A DNA stretch of 64,000 nt from positions 1 through 64,000 of the forward strand of contig JAJDVG010000040.1 in the NCBI GenBank assembly GCA_022826245.1, read 5' to 3'. Position numbers and translations under genes: made by a program. This document shows, piece by piece, positions 21,578-31,294 of the stretch. Under the pieces are notes generated by a model. The model was given only the letters and a program-made list of their open reading frames with translations. It was not told the origin of the DNA and did not search any database. How positions within the stretch are numbered: position 1 is the stretch's first letter; each line of letters opens with the position of its first letter. Origin of the DNA: Gammaproteobacteria bacterium (GTDB lineage: Bacteria; Pseudomonadota; Gammaproteobacteria; Steroidobacterales; Rariloculaceae).

Positions 21578-22615
21578 TCAGAGCGGCATCTTGCTCGACG
21601 CTCCGGGAATTTCTCGAACGAGTTTCGGAACGAGGTAACCGGGAAGTTCCGCCCGCAGGTCGGCGAGCAGTGCGCGCGCCCGCTCGTCGACGACCTCAAA
21701 GTGCGCCGTGCCCGTGACCGGATCGAGCGCGTTCAGATAGTACGGCAGCACGCCGCAGTCGAAGAGCCGGCGGCTGAGATTCGCGAGCGTTGCCGCGTCG
21801 TCGTTGACGCCGCGCAGCAGCACCGACTGGTTGAGCAGCAGGTCCGCCGGTCCTGCCAGCTCGCGAAGCGCGGCCTCCACGCTGTCGTCGAGTTCGTTGG
21901 CGTGGTTGCAATGGACGACCACGACGATCCGTGCCGAGCTTCGCCCGAGCAGTGCGAGCAGCCCCGTATCGACGCGCTCCGGGATCATGACGGGGAAGCG
22001 CGTGTGAATGCGGATGCTGCGGACCGAGTCGATGGTGTCGAGCGCGTCGAACAGGGTTTGAAGGCCCCGGTTCGAAACGCTGAGCGGATCGCCGCCGCTC
22101 AGAATGACCTCGCCGATATCGCCGCGACCTCGCAGCTTGCCGATCGCGCCCTCCCAACCGTGGCGGGAGGCGAGCTGCCCGGAGTACGGGAACTCGCGTC
22201 TGAAGCAATAGCGGCAATGGACGGGGCAGGCGCCGCTCGCGATCAGGAGCGTGCGCCCCCGGTACTTGCGGATGACGCCGTCGTCGGCGATGTCCTGTTC
22301 GCCGAGCGGGTCGTCGCTGAATCCCGCGGCGCGAACGTCTTCCTCGGCCCGGGGCAGGACCTGCAGCAGCAGCGGATCGTCGAGATCGCCCTTGCGCATC
22401 CGCGCGACGAAGCCGCGCGGCACGAGCAGCGGAAAGCCGGGCTCGCAGGCCACGGCTCGCAACCGCGCGGCCGGAATCTCGAGCAGTCCGGCCAGTTCGT
22501 CGATGTCCCGCACGGCGTCCTGCAGCACGCGTTGCCACGACGGGCGGTCGTGCCTGGCCACGTCGATGGAGCCCGTGACCGCGGGGTCGATCGAAGGTCG
22601 TTGAAACATGTCCAA
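21578..22615 (-). CDS. epmB: EF-P (R)-beta-lysylation enzyme EpmB (lysine 2,3-aminomutase type)
   Basis: A 345-residue radical SAM, PLP-dependent enzyme converting alpha-lysine to (R)-beta-lysine for EF-P modification. The cluster motif is GACPVHCRYCFRREFPY (CxxxCxxC). VILSGGDPLSVSNRGL and a C-terminal region TGTAHFEVVDERARAL follow. Its shorter length and the lack of the extra C-terminal zinc region of clostridial KamA fit EpmB. It is divergent from efp, 262 bases away, with epmA just beyond, which strongly supports the role. Confidence 0.94.
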   Translation of the reverse strand: MDMFQRPSIDPAVTGSIDVARHDRPSWQRVLQDAVRDIDELAGLLEIPAARLRAVACEPGFPLLVPRGFVARMRKGDLDDPLLLQVLPRAEEDVRAAGFSDDPLGEQDIADDGVIRKYRGRTLLIASGACPVHCRYCFRREFPYSGQLASRHGWEGAIGKLRGRGDIGEVILSGGDPLSVSNRGLQTLFDALDTIDSVRSIRIHTRFPVMIPERVDTGLLALLGRSSARIVVVVHCNHANELDDSVEAALRELAGPADLLLNQSVLLRGVNDDAATLANLSRRLFDCGVLPYYLNALDPVTGTAHFEVVDERARALLADLRAELPGYLVPKLVREIPGASSKMPL

Positions 22616-22783
22616 TATCGTCGCTTAACGCAGCTTCATGTCGTTTTATGCGTCAATTGAGCAGGACTAGAGCGCATTTCCAACAAATTACGCACGGCTC
22701 CGCTCACGCCCCGGTGCTTCGGGACGACCCTGCCGAGCGACCGTCACCGGTTCGCTTAATTCATTGTTGCGGTTATCATCCGG

Positions 22784-22789
22784 CGTGGC
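22784..22789 (+). promoter_or_regulatory. Candidate -10 box for efp
   Basis: TATCAT in the AT-rich stretch TTGTTGCGGTTATCATCC, 88 bases before the efp start. No clear -35 at optimal spacing, so a tentative call. Confidence 0.3.
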
Positions 22790-22877
22790 GCCGGGCGCTG
22801 CCGGTCCCCGCCGACACGACGCGCCGCCGGGCAACCACGATACCGCTCCGACCCCTGCTACGGATTTCGACCCTCCC

Positions 22878-23447
22878 ATGGCCAGTTATAACACCAACGA
22901 ATTTCGCGGTGGCTTGAAGATCATCATCGACTCCGACCCCTGCGTGATCATCGAGAACGAGTTCGTGAAGCCCGGCAAGGGCCAGGCCTTCAATCGCGTC
23001 AAGATCCGCAATCTCAAGACGGGCCGGGTCGTCGACCGGACCTTCAAGTCCGGCGACTCCGTCGAGGCCGCCGACGTGATCGAGCAGGAAATGGAGTACC
23101 TGTACACGGACGGCGACCTCTGGCATTTCATGGTCGCCGATAGCTACGAGCAGTTCGCCGCGGACAGGTCCGCCATCGGCGATGCCGAGCAGTGGCTCAA
23201 GGAACAGGGCGTCTGTCTCATTACGCTCTGGAACGGTTCGCCGCTGCACGTCGCGCCGCCGAATTTCGTCGAGCTCGAGATCGTCGAGACCGATCCCGGC
23301 GTCCGCGGCGATACCGCGCAGGGCGGGGTCAAGCCCGCACGGCTCGAGACCGGGGCCGTGGTGCGGGTGCCGCTTTTCGTCGAGCAGGGAGAGGTCGTCA
23401 AGGTCGATACGCGGAAGGGGGAGTATGTGTCGCGGGTGAAGGACTAG
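22878..23447 (+). CDS. efp: Elongation factor P
   Basis: A 189-residue tRNA-shaped factor that rescues ribosomes stalled at proline runs. The lysine-bearing loop is [16 protein letters not shown], with the Lys equivalent to E. coli Lys34 that EpmA/EpmB modify. Three beta-barrel domains of normal length, ending [19 protein letters not shown] 22878 gives the standard [12 protein letters not shown] start; the track ORF begins 114 bases earlier. Flanked by epmB (divergent) and epmA (convergent), so the substrate and both core modifiers sit together. Confidence 0.98.
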   Translation: MASYNTNEFRGGLKIIIDSDPCVIIENEFVKPGKGQAFNRVKIRNLKTGRVVDRTFKSGDSVEAADVIEQEMEYLYTDGDLWHFMVADSYEQFAADRSAIGDAEQWLKEQGVCLITLWNGSPLHVAPPNFVELEIVETDPGVRGDTAQGGVKPARLETGAVVRVPLFVEQGEVVKVDTRKGEYVSRVKD

Positions 23448-23530
23448 CTTCCACGGGAGTCACCGAGCGCCGACGACTCCGGGTGCGCGCGCCGCTTGCC
23501 GCCCGTCGGGAAAGACCTTTCCGCCGCGAT

Positions 23531-24595
23531 TCACCGATGCGCAAAGCTCATCGCCGCGGCGACATCGTCGAGTCCCGCCGCGAGCGCGACGAGGCGGTCG
23601 ATGCCGACAGCGACGCCTGCACAGGCGGGCAGCCCCTGCTCCAGCGCGGCGAGGAAGGGTTCGTCGAGCGGCGCTACCGGCTGGCCTCGCGCGTGCCGGG
23701 TTTCGATTTCCTGGACGAATCGGGCGCGTTGTTCGGCCGGGTCCGTCAGTTCCCGGAAACCGTTCGCGAGTTCGATCCCTCCGGCGAACGCCTCGAAACG
23801 CGCGGCAACGGGCGGTGTCTGCGGCTTGATTGCGGCGAGCGCCGCCTGGCTCGCGGGATAGTCGTGGATGAACGTCAGCACGTCGGGATCGAAACCGGCG
23901 ACCACGGCCTCGCTGAGCGCCAGGTCGAGCAGGGCATCGCGGTGGAGCCCGTCGGGCACGTCGATGCCGAGGCTCTCGAGGCGTCCGGGCAGCCCCGTGA
24001 GGTCGCCGTGCGGATCGATGCCCAGGCAGCGCTCAAAGGCCTGCGCGTATGTCAGGCGCGAGGCGGATTCGAACCGAACCGGTCCTCCGGGGATGCGGCC
24101 GAACCGGTCTGGTTTCTCGGATGTCGACTCGAGCCGGTCTGGTTCCACGGATGCCGACCCGAACGGATCGGGCGCCGACGACAGCGACCCTAGCGCAACC
24201 GACTCGCCGACGGCATGCCGAATGAGCTCGTCGACCTCGTCCATGAGCACCGTTTCGTCCCAGCCCACGCGGTACCATTCGAGCAGCGTGAATTCAGGCT
24301 GGTGCCAGCGGCCGAGTTCCGCGTCACGGAAGACGCGGCAGATCTGGTAGCTGTCGCCGACGCCGGCTGCCAGCAGGCGTTTCATGGCGAACTCCGGCGA
24401 CGTGTGCAGCCAGTGTTGGCGTCCGCCGACGCTCGCGCCGACGCTCTCGATGGCCGGATCGCTGATGCTCGCCGTAGACAGCGCCGGCGTCTCGACTTCG
24501 AGCACGCCTCGCTCGGCGAAGAACTCGCGGATGCGGGCGAGCAGGCCCGCTCTGAGGCGAAGCAGGTCCGGGGACGCGGACAGGACGTACGACAT
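23531..24595 (-). CDS. epmA: EF-P lysine ligase EpmA (GenX/PoxA), with internal insertion
   Basis: A class II lysyl-tRNA-synthetase paralogue without anticodon domain that attaches (R)-beta-lysine to EF-P. Motifs: LEVETPALSTASISDPAIES, WLHTSPEFAMKRLLAAG, YQICRVFRDAELGRWHQPEFTLLEWYR, ending ACAGVAVGIDRLVALAAG. At 354 residues it is about 30 longer than usual. The surplus lies at roughly residues 138-178, a low-complexity stretch of repeated PDRFG/PDRLES/PVRFES units encoded by imperfect DNA repeats. Downstream of psd by 26 bases on the same strand; probably one operon SCO1-psd-epmA. Confidence 0.94.
   Translation of the reverse strand: MSYVLSASPDLLRLRAGLLARIREFFAERGVLEVETPALSTASISDPAIESVGASVGGRQHWLHTSPEFAMKRLLAAGVGDSYQICRVFRDAELGRWHQPEFTLLEWYRVGWDETVLMDEVDELIRHAVGESVALGSLSSAPDPFGSASVEPDRLESTSEKPDRFGRIPGGPVRFESASRLTYAQAFERCLGIDPHGDLTGLPGRLESLGIDVPDGLHRDALLDLALSEAVVAGFDPDVLTFIHDYPASQAALAAIKPQTPPVAARFEAFAGGIELANGFRELTDPAEQRARFVQEIETRHARGQPVAPLDEPFLAALEQGLPACAGVAVGIDRLVALAAGLDDVAAAMSFAHR
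24075..24180. repeat. Imperfect tandem repeats inside epmA
   Basis: Three to four diverged copies of a roughly 25-31 base unit begin CGAACCGGTC (24075), CGAACCGGTCTGG (24100), GAGCCGGTCTGG (24131) and GAACGGATCGGG (24161). Units keep the reading frame and encode the extra segment in EpmA. Confidence 0.6.
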
Positions 24596-24621
24596 CCGGA
24601 TTGCTCAGGTACCCGCCGGGA

Positions 24622-25527
24622 TCATTCGACAGTCCCGGAGTTGAGCTCGACATGGCGGTTCGCGGAGGATTCTGAGGTTTCGCCCCGCGCAGTGAGCGTC
24701 CCGATCGGCATGCCCATCCTGAGCGTCTGGCCGCTCTCGAGCGCCTCGTTCCATACTGCGGCGCCGCGCTCGAAGACCACGATCACCGTCGAGCCGAGGT
24801 TGAAGCGTCCGATTTCCTCGCCCTTGCGGTAAGCGACGGACACCGGTTCATCCCATTGCCTGGCCCGGCCGCTCGGCAACTCGCCGTGCCGGGCCGTGCT
24901 GATGCTCGCGACGTTGAGCGCGCCGACGAGCACGACCGCCATGCGGCCGAACTCGCCCTCAAAGTGGCACACGACGCGCTCGTTGCGGCAGAAGAGTCGA
25001 TCGACGACGCTGGCGGTTGCTTCGTTGACGGCGAACCTGCGGCCCGGGATGTAACGCGTTTGCGTCAGGCCGCCCGCCGCGGGGGCGTGCACGCGGTGGT
25101 AGTCGCGCGGCGCGAGATAGACCGTGGCGTACGATCCGCCGATGAACGCATCGAGCTCCGAGCGCTGCTCGCCGAGCAGCGCCTCGATCCGGTAGCGAAT
25201 CCCCTTGGCCTGCAGGAGCGTCCCGTCGTCGATCGTGCCGTATTCGGTGAGCCTGCCGTCGGCCGGTGACACGATCGATCGCCCGCTGTCGTCGACCGGT
25301 CTTGCCCCGGACTTGAGCGCGCGGGTAAAGAAAGCGTTGAAGGTCGGGTAGTCGGCGGGGCTTGCGAACTCCGCTTCGCTCGCGTCGATGTGGTAGCGCC
25401 TGCTGAACCAGCGGATCAGCGCGTTCTTGACGAAGCGGTTCCCGGTTCGCGCGATGCGATAGACAAGTGCGCCGAGCAGGCGCTGCGGCAACAGCGCCTG
25501 CAGCCCGACGCGAAGCCTGGCTGTCAT
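24622..25527 (-). CDS. psd: Phosphatidylserine decarboxylase proenzyme
   Basis: A 301-residue inner-membrane enzyme forming phosphatidylethanolamine. The self-cleavage site FNLGSTVIVVFE (LGST, Ser becomes the pyruvoyl cofactor) lies near the C-terminus; APRDYHRVHAPAAG carries the conserved His and SPADGRLTEYG the conserved Asp. Overlaps the upstream SCO1 gene by four bases, so co-translated. The long acidic tail after the catalytic part is slightly unusual. Confidence 0.96.
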   Translation of the reverse strand: MTARLRVGLQALLPQRLLGALVYRIARTGNRFVKNALIRWFSRRYHIDASEAEFASPADYPTFNAFFTRALKSGARPVDDSGRSIVSPADGRLTEYGTIDDGTLLQAKGIRYRIEALLGEQRSELDAFIGGSYATVYLAPRDYHRVHAPAAGGLTQTRYIPGRRFAVNEATASVVDRLFCRNERVVCHFEGEFGRMAVVLVGALNVASISTARHGELPSGRARQWDEPVSVAYRKGEEIGRFNLGSTVIVVFERGAAVWNEALESGQTLRMGMPIGTLTARGETSESSANRHVELNSGTVE

Positions 25528-26198
25528 GAAGAAGGCGAGTTTGCGTAGCGTGTGCGGATTCGAACGACGTCGGTCGCGATCGCGGCGGCGTCATGGGAGG
25601 AGCCCGAGAACAGCGCCACCAGATCGGCGTCGGGTCCGATCACGTAAACCGTGCCGTTGTGGACCACGTTGTACCACTCACCGTCGCGCTCGTTCTTGTG
25701 CACCGTGACGCCGAGCGCGCCGAGCAGCGGCGCGAGCGCCTCGTCGGACCCGGTGACGCCGATGAACTCGGGGTCGAAGTTGCTCACGTAGTCGCCGATA
25801 CGTTCGGGCGTGTCGCGATAGGGATCCACGCTCACGAAGACGACGTCGGGGACGAGTTCCGGCGCCTGCGTGCGGATTTCGTCCCGGGCGCGGGCGAGCA
25901 CCTGCAGCGTCAGCGGGCAGATGTCAGGGCAGTGCGTGAACCCGAAGAACATGAGGCTGAATCGGCCTTCGAGATCGCTTGTCGTGAATTCGCGGCCGGC
26001 CTGATCGACGAGCACGGCATCGGGAATGGCGAGCGGAGGCGACAGCACCGTCGCGATTTCAGGCTCGGGCATCGTGTTGCGCACCGTCAACGCGAACAGC
26101 ATCGCGAGGCCGACGGCGAGCGCGGCGCCGATGAGGAGCGCAACGACGAGGTTGCTGGTGGCTTTGCCGGTCACGCGGCAAATTATCTCACAAGGCAT
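25524..26198 (-). CDS. SCO1/SenC family copper chaperone/thioredoxin-like protein
   Basis: About 224 residues with an N-terminal membrane anchor (LVVALLIGAALAVGLAMLFAL) and a periplasmic thioredoxin fold. The copper/redox site is FGFTHCPDICPLTLQVL (CxxxC) and the distal His is in VVHNGTVYVIGPD. Family members deliver copper to cytochrome oxidase CuA. The longest frame starts at ATG 26198, 14 bases from the divergent prmB start; a GTG at 26174 (MTGKATSNLVV...) is at least as likely and leaves room for promoters. No cytochrome oxidase genes are nearby. Confidence 0.9.
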   Translation of the reverse strand: MPCEIICRVTGKATSNLVVALLIGAALAVGLAMLFALTVRNTMPEPEIATVLSPPLAIPDAVLVDQAGREFTTSDLEGRFSLMFFGFTHCPDICPLTLQVLARARDEIRTQAPELVPDVVFVSVDPYRDTPERIGDYVSNFDPEFIGVTGSDEALAPLLGALGVTVHKNERDGEWYNVVHNGTVYVIGPDADLVALFSGSSHDAAAIATDVVRIRTRYANSPSS

Positions 26199-26212
26199 AT
26201 CATCGGCGACCC

Positions 26213-27211
26213 ATGAAAGACGCCGAACCTCGCAAGCGGCTCGAAGCGCATCGGCGCGGCATCGCTACCCGCCGGGCCACGAACGACCAGGAGCTTCGCC
26301 GACGGCTCGAACGCGCCGGGCGCAGTGAGGATTGGGTCGCAACGCTCGCCGACTGGTTCGACGGCCACGACCTCGCGTTCGGCCATGGCACCGACAATTC
26401 CACGGACGAAGCGTACTGGCTCCTGCGCCACCTGCATGAGTGGCGCGACGAGCTCCGGGATGCGCCGCCGGACCGCACGCTGCTCGATCCGCTCGTTGAA
26501 CTCGCCGTCAGGCGCGTGCGCGAACGCAAGCCGCTCGCCTACCTGCTTGGCGAGGCCTGGTTCGCGGGCTTGCGGTTCAGGGTCGACGAACGCGTGCTCG
26601 TGCCGCGCTCACCGATCGCCGAACTGATCGAGCGCCGGTTGGCGCCGTGGTGTGCGCTCGAACCCGGCGACCGGGTGCTCGACATCGGCACCGGCAGCGG
26701 CTGCCTGGGCATTGCCGTCGCAGTCCATTGCCCCGGCACGCGGGTCGACGCGACGGACGTGTCGGCCGATGCGCTCGCCGTCGCGGCCGACAACGTGGCG
26801 CTGCACGGCCTTGAGGATCGGGTCAGGCTGTACCGCGCGGACCTGTTCCCGGATACGGACGCGCGCTATCGCGCTATCATATCCAACCCACCGTACGTGC
26901 CCGCGGCGGAGATCGAGTCGCTGCCGCCGGAGTACGCGCACGAGCCCGAGCTCGCATTACGGGGTGACGCTGCGGGCCTGGGGCCCACGCTGAGATTGCT
27001 CGACCGGGCGGCCGATTACCTGCTGCCGGACGGCGTCGCGATCGTGGAGGTCGGCGACAGCGCCGAGGCGCTCATGCAGGCCCGACCGCGGTTGCCCTTC
27101 GTCTGGGTCGAGCTCGGACGCGGCGGTCACGGGGTCTTCGTGCTCGAGGCGGGCGATCTGCACCGATCCGGGCACAGCGCCGGGGGCGGGGCAGGACGGA
27201 ACAGGACATAG
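26213..27211 (+). CDS. prmB: Ribosomal protein uL3 glutamine methyltransferase PrmB
   Basis: A 332-residue SAM-dependent N5-glutamine methyltransferase acting on ribosomal protein L3. Helical N-terminal substrate domain, then [16 protein letters not shown] (SAM loop) and the catalytic [20 protein letters not shown]. The L3 type is indicated by the N-terminal region and by aroC immediately downstream (13 bases), a frequent pair. The last 20 residues are low-complexity. TATCAT ends nine bases before the ATG and may be its -10 box. Confidence 0.93.
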   Translation: MKDAEPRKRLEAHRRGIATRRATNDQELRRRLERAGRSEDWVATLADWFDGHDLAFGHGTDNSTDEAYWLLRHLHEWRDELRDAPPDRTLLDPLVELAVRRVRERKPLAYLLGEAWFAGLRFRVDERVLVPRSPIAELIERRLAPWCALEPGDRVLDIGTGSGCLGIAVAVHCPGTRVDATDVSADALAVAADNVALHGLEDRVRLYRADLFPDTDARYRAIISNPPYVPAAEIESLPPEYAHEPELALRGDAAGLGPTLRLLDRAADYLLPDGVAIVEVGDSAEALMQARPRLPFVWVELGRGGHGVFVLEAGDLHRSGHSAGGGAGRNRT

Positions 27212-27224
27212 GACGATAGGAGCG

Positions 27225-28325
27225 ATGGCGGGCGACACCTTCGGGCGCTTGTTCACGGTGACGAGCTTCGGCGAGAGCCACGGCCCGGCGATGGGCTGTG
27301 TCGTCGACGGCTGTCCGCCGGGGCTCGCGATCGCCGAGAGCGACATCCAGCACGACCTGGACCGCAGGCGTCCCGGGCGCTCGCGCCACGTCAGCCAGCG
27401 CAAGGAGCCCGACCAGGTCAAGATCCTGTCCGGCGTGTTCGACGGCATGACCACGGGCACGGCGATCGGCCTGCTCGTGGAAAACGTCGATCAGCGCTCG
27501 CGCGACTACAGCAAGATCAAGGACAAGTTCCGGCCGGGCCACGCCGACTACACCTATCAGCACAAGTACGGGATTCGCGACTACCGAGGCGGCGGCCGGG
27601 CTTCGGCGCGCGAAACCGTCATGCGCGTCGCGGCCGGCGCCATCGCGCGCAAGTATCTTGCCGAGCGCGCCGGCATCAGGATCAGCGGCTACCTCGCGGA
27701 ACTTGGGCCATTCGAACTGAAGCCCCTCGATCTCGACGCGGTCAACGACAATCCGTTCTTCTGCGCGGAGCCGGCCAAACTCAATGCGCTTGACGGGTTC
27801 ATGGACCGTCTCAGGCGCGCGGGCGATTCCATCGGCGCGCGGATCAACGTGATCGCTTCGAACGTACCGACGGGGCTCGGCGAGCCCGTATTCGACAAGC
27901 TCGAGGCCGACCTCGCACACGCGCTGATGAGCATCAATGCCGTCAAGGGCGTCGAATTCGGCGACGGGTTCCGGTGCATTCAGCAGCGCGGCAGCGAGCA
28001 CCGCGACGAAATCACGCCCGACGGTTTCGCGAAGAACTCTTCGGGCGGCACGCTCGGCGGCATCTCGAGCGGCCAGGACATCCTCACGAGCATCGCGCTC
28101 AAGCCCACCTCGAGCATCCAGGTGCCGGGACGCACCGTGGATACCGAGGGCAAGGCCGCCGACATCGTCACGACCGGCCGGCACGATCCCTGTGTGGGAC
28201 TGCGCGCGACGCCCATCGCCGAGGCCATGGTCGCTCTGACGCTCATGGATCACTACCTGCGCCACAGGGCGCAGAATGCCGACGTCGCTCAGACGGACGC
28301 GGCGGGCACGAAGCGCAGCCCGTAG
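27225..28325 (+). CDS. aroC: Chorismate synthase
   Basis: A 366-residue FMN-dependent enzyme making chorismate from EPSP, last step of the shikimate pathway. Signatures: [58 protein letters not shown] and a C-terminal [18 protein letters not shown]. Normal length. A gap of 84 bases leads to asd. Confidence 0.98.
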   Translation: MAGDTFGRLFTVTSFGESHGPAMGCVVDGCPPGLAIAESDIQHDLDRRRPGRSRHVSQRKEPDQVKILSGVFDGMTTGTAIGLLVENVDQRSRDYSKIKDKFRPGHADYTYQHKYGIRDYRGGGRASARETVMRVAAGAIARKYLAERAGIRISGYLAELGPFELKPLDLDAVNDNPFFCAEPAKLNALDGFMDRLRRAGDSIGARINVIASNVPTGLGEPVFDKLEADLAHALMSINAVKGVEFGDGFRCIQQRGSEHRDEITPDGFAKNSSGGTLGGISSGQDILTSIALKPTSSIQVPGRTVDTEGKAADIVTTGRHDPCVGLRATPIAEAMVALTLMDHYLRHRAQNADVAQTDAAGTKRSP

Positions 28326-28409
28326 TCCCGGCCGGAGGCGGGACTGCGGGTACCGTCTTCAAACCTTCGCCAACCCTTATTCCCACGATGACCCATTCGA
28401 GTTAGCAAG

Positions 28410-29432
28410 ATGTCCACTACCCATGACGTTGCCGTCGTCGGCGCCACCGGCCTCGTCGGCGAGACCATGATCCGAACCCTCGAGGAACGGAGTTTCCCGG
28501 TCGGCAAGCTGTATCCGCTGGCGAGCAGACGCTCGGCCGGGCGCACGGTCGCGTTTCGCGGCGAGCCGATTCCCGTCGGCGTGCTTGACGACTTCGACTT
28601 CGGGCAGGTGCGGATCGCACTGTTTTCGGCGGGCGGATCGGTCTCGGCCGAATTTGCCCCGCGGGCGGCGGAAGCCGGCGCCGTCGCGATCGACAACACG
28701 TCGCATTTCCGCAGGGATGACGACATTCCGCTCGTCGTCCCGGAAGTCAATGCGCACCGGGTCGCCGACTACACGAACCGCGGAATCATCGCCAATCCCA
28801 ACTGTTCGACGATCCAGCTCGTCGTCGCGCTCAAGCCGATCCACGACGCCGTCGGCATCGAGCGCATCAACGTCGCGACCTACCAGGCCATTTCCGGCGC
28901 CGGCCGCGCCGCGCTCGAAGCGATGAGCGAGGACGCCCACCGGATGGTGGCCGGCGGCGACGCCGCGCAGCGCGGCAAGGAAAAGCACGTCGCGTTCAAC
29001 GCCGTCCCCCACATCGCGGACTTCCTCGACAACGGGTACACGCTGGAGGAAATGAAGATGGTCTGGGAGACGCGCAAGATCCTCGAAGACCCCGCCATCC
29101 TCGTCAATCCCACGGCGGTGCGCGTGCCGGTCCATTACGGGCATTCCGAGGCCGTGCACATCGAGACGCGGAAAAGGATCACGGCGGCCGAAGCCCGCGA
29201 ATTGCTTGGCAATGCGCCCGGCGTCAGCGTCATCGACGGGCATGAAGTCGGCAGCTACCCGACGGCTGCAACGGATGCCGCTCACCGGGACGCCGTTTAC
29301 GTCGGGCGCATCCGCGAGGACCTGTCGCATCCGAGGGGGCTCGACCTCTGGATCGTTGCGGACAACATCCGCAAGGGCGCGGCGCTCAACAGCGTGCAGA
29401 TCGCCGAGATTTTGGCGAAGCGGTTCTTGTAG
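28410..29432 (+). CDS. asd: Aspartate-semialdehyde dehydrogenase
   Basis: A 340-residue NADPH enzyme at the branch to lysine, diaminopimelate, threonine and methionine. NADP loop VVGATGLVGETMIRTLEERSFP, catalytic cysteine in IIANPNCSTIQLVVALKP, and HYGHSEAVHIET near the C-terminus. Shares the canonical gammaproteobacterial order asd-fimV-truA. Confidence 0.97.
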   Translation: MSTTHDVAVVGATGLVGETMIRTLEERSFPVGKLYPLASRRSAGRTVAFRGEPIPVGVLDDFDFGQVRIALFSAGGSVSAEFAPRAAEAGAVAIDNTSHFRRDDDIPLVVPEVNAHRVADYTNRGIIANPNCSTIQLVVALKPIHDAVGIERINVATYQAISGAGRAALEAMSEDAHRMVAGGDAAQRGKEKHVAFNAVPHIADFLDNGYTLEEMKMVWETRKILEDPAILVNPTAVRVPVHYGHSEAVHIETRKRITAAEARELLGNAPGVSVIDGHEVGSYPTAATDAAHRDAVYVGRIREDLSHPRGLDLWIVADNIRKGAALNSVQIAEILAKRFL

Positions 29433-29521
29433 GGTATTGTTTGGCAATGGATTCGGGGCTTGCTCCACGCGCGATGCCCCGATGCGACTCGCCGGATGAC
29501 ACGCGCGGCGACGGAGGTTCC

Positions 29522-31198
29522 ATGAGAATACCGGCACGTTGGGTCGTCCTGCCGCTGTTGGCCGCGCCGCTTGGCGCAGGGGCGCTTGAACTCGGCGAAA
29601 TCGATATCCGCTCGGCGCTGAACCAGCCGTTCCTGGCGCGGATCGGGCTTCAGGTGGAAGCGCTCGACGAGCGCGAAGGCCTGTCCGTGGAGCTTGCGAG
29701 TCAGGAAACCTTCGAGCGCTATGGGCTCGATCGCCCCGAGTTCCTGTCGTCGCTCGAGTTTCGCGTCGCCCGCACCGCCGACGGCGGCGATTTCGTACTC
29801 GTCAGTTCGCAGGATCCGATCGCTGAGCCGTTCGTCACGATGCTCGTCGAGGCGACCTGGCAGCGCGGCCGAGTTCTGCGCGAGTACACGGTGCTGCTCG
29901 ATCCTCCGCTGCTGCTGCCCGAACCGGTCGCGGCCGTGCCCGTCGAGCCCGCCGAGACGCAAGCGCCGCAAGCGAACATCCCGCGTTCCGCGCCGCCGCC
30001 GCCGACTCCGGAACCGCCCGCACCGCAAGACGCGCCCGCGCTTGAGCCGAGCCCGCAAGCGCCGTCGACCCCGGAGGCGCCCGAACCGCAAGACGCGCCC
30101 GAACCGCAAATTGCGTCCGAGCTTGAGCCGCGCCCGCAAGCGCCTCCGTCTCCCGAAGTGACGCCGGTGCTTGCCGATGGCGGAAGCCACGGCCCCGTGC
30201 AGCGCGGCGAAACGCTCTGGGGCATCGCGGAGTCGTACCGGCCCGAAGACATCACCGTCTACCAGATGCTGGTCGCGCTCTACGAAGCCAACCCGGAGGC
30301 GTTCGGGGCCAACATGAACATGCTCTACGCCGGCGCCGTGCTGCGGATACCGGAGCGAGCCGAACTCGTCAGCTACACCGCGAGCGCTTCCGTGGCCGAG
30401 TTCGTACGCCAGACCGATGAATGGCAGGGACGCGTCCAGCAGCAGGCGCGGTTGCGCCTCCTGCCGCCGGATCCCGATCCCGGTGCTGCCGCCAGCGCTG
30501 CCGAGGCGGGCGCCGCAAGCCGGGATTCCGATGTCGGCGAATTGCGCGAAGAGGTCGCGGCCCTGCGGTCCGAACTCGATGAAAGCCAACGATTGCTCGA
30601 AATCCGGGATCAGGAACTCCGGGATCTGCAGGCGCAGGTCAACGCGGCAGGCGCCGCGGAGCCCGCTGCCGATCCCGAATCCGATCCCGTGTTCGCCGAC
30701 GAGTCCGGGTCCGCTCCCGGCGACGCGACTGCCGAGGATCGCCCGCCCGAACCGGTCGCGGCGCCTTCGTTCGTTTCAAGAGTCTGGCAGTTCGTCACGG
30801 GCCCGCTCGTCCTGATCGCGATCGCCGCGGCGCTCGTCGTGTTCATGGCCTTCCTGTTCCAGCGCCGCCGGCAGCGTTCGGAGCTTCCGGCTTTCGATCT
30901 CAGGATGATGACAGCCGGGCTGCGCGACGCAGACGCGGACCGTGCCGATCCGAAGGGCTCCCGGTCGGAGGACAAGCGGACAGCGGATGCCCCGCCGGAG
31001 GATGCCCCGAAAGCGGATGCGCCGCCGGAGGACGCCCCGACGGCGGATGAGATCGGGTCGAAGCTCGACCTCGCTCGTGCGTACACCGACATGGGCGATG
31101 CCGAGCGCGCGCGCAAGGCTCTTGCCGAGGTGCTCGAGGACGGCGATCCGGACCAGCGCCGGGAAGCGCAAACGCTGCTGGACGCGCTCGACGAGTAA
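29522..31198 (+). CDS. fimV: FimV-like polar/pilus assembly protein
   Basis: A 558-residue envelope protein. Signal peptide (WVVLPLLAAPLGAGALELG), the FimV N-terminal domain beginning LGEIDIRSALNQPFLARIGL, and a Pro/Ala/Glu-rich linker with repeated PQDAPxxEP units. Then a LysM-like peptidoglycan-binding segment (about 220-276, GETLWGIAESYRPEDITVYQML), a coiled coil (about 340-380), one membrane span (about 420-445) and a short acidic cytoplasmic tail. The tail ends in the TPR-like cap LDLARAYTDMGDAERARKAL. ATG 29522 follows GGAGG. Shorter than Pseudomonas FimV. In relatives FimV scaffolds type IV pili and polar signalling. Confidence 0.9.
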   Translation: MRIPARWVVLPLLAAPLGAGALELGEIDIRSALNQPFLARIGLQVEALDEREGLSVELASQETFERYGLDRPEFLSSLEFRVARTADGGDFVLVSSQDPIAEPFVTMLVEATWQRGRVLREYTVLLDPPLLLPEPVAAVPVEPAETQAPQANIPRSAPPPPTPEPPAPQDAPALEPSPQAPSTPEAPEPQDAPEPQIASELEPRPQAPPSPEVTPVLADGGSHGPVQRGETLWGIAESYRPEDITVYQMLVALYEANPEAFGANMNMLYAGAVLRIPERAELVSYTASASVAEFVRQTDEWQGRVQQQARLRLLPPDPDPGAAASAAEAGAASRDSDVGELREEVAALRSELDESQRLLEIRDQELRDLQAQVNAAGAAEPAADPESDPVFADESGSAPGDATAEDRPPEPVAAPSFVSRVWQFVTGPLVLIAIAAALVVFMAFLFQRRRQRSELPAFDLRMMTAGLRDADADRADPKGSRSEDKRTADAPPEDAPKADAPPEDAPTADEIGSKLDLARAYTDMGDAERARKALAEVLEDGDPDQRREAQTLLDALDE

Positions 31199-31294
31199 CC
31201 GCGCCAGGCGCGGCAACCCGTCCGGCCGTCTTGTCGGACGCCCGCCAATGCCGCGGCGCGGCCTGTGTTTCCCGCATTGACAGTTGGCCCAGAC

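Noticed and set aside
24060-24180. Possible CRISPR-like repeat
   Set aside because: Repeats are imperfect, contiguous, in frame within epmA and lack spacers; treated as a coding tandem repeat.
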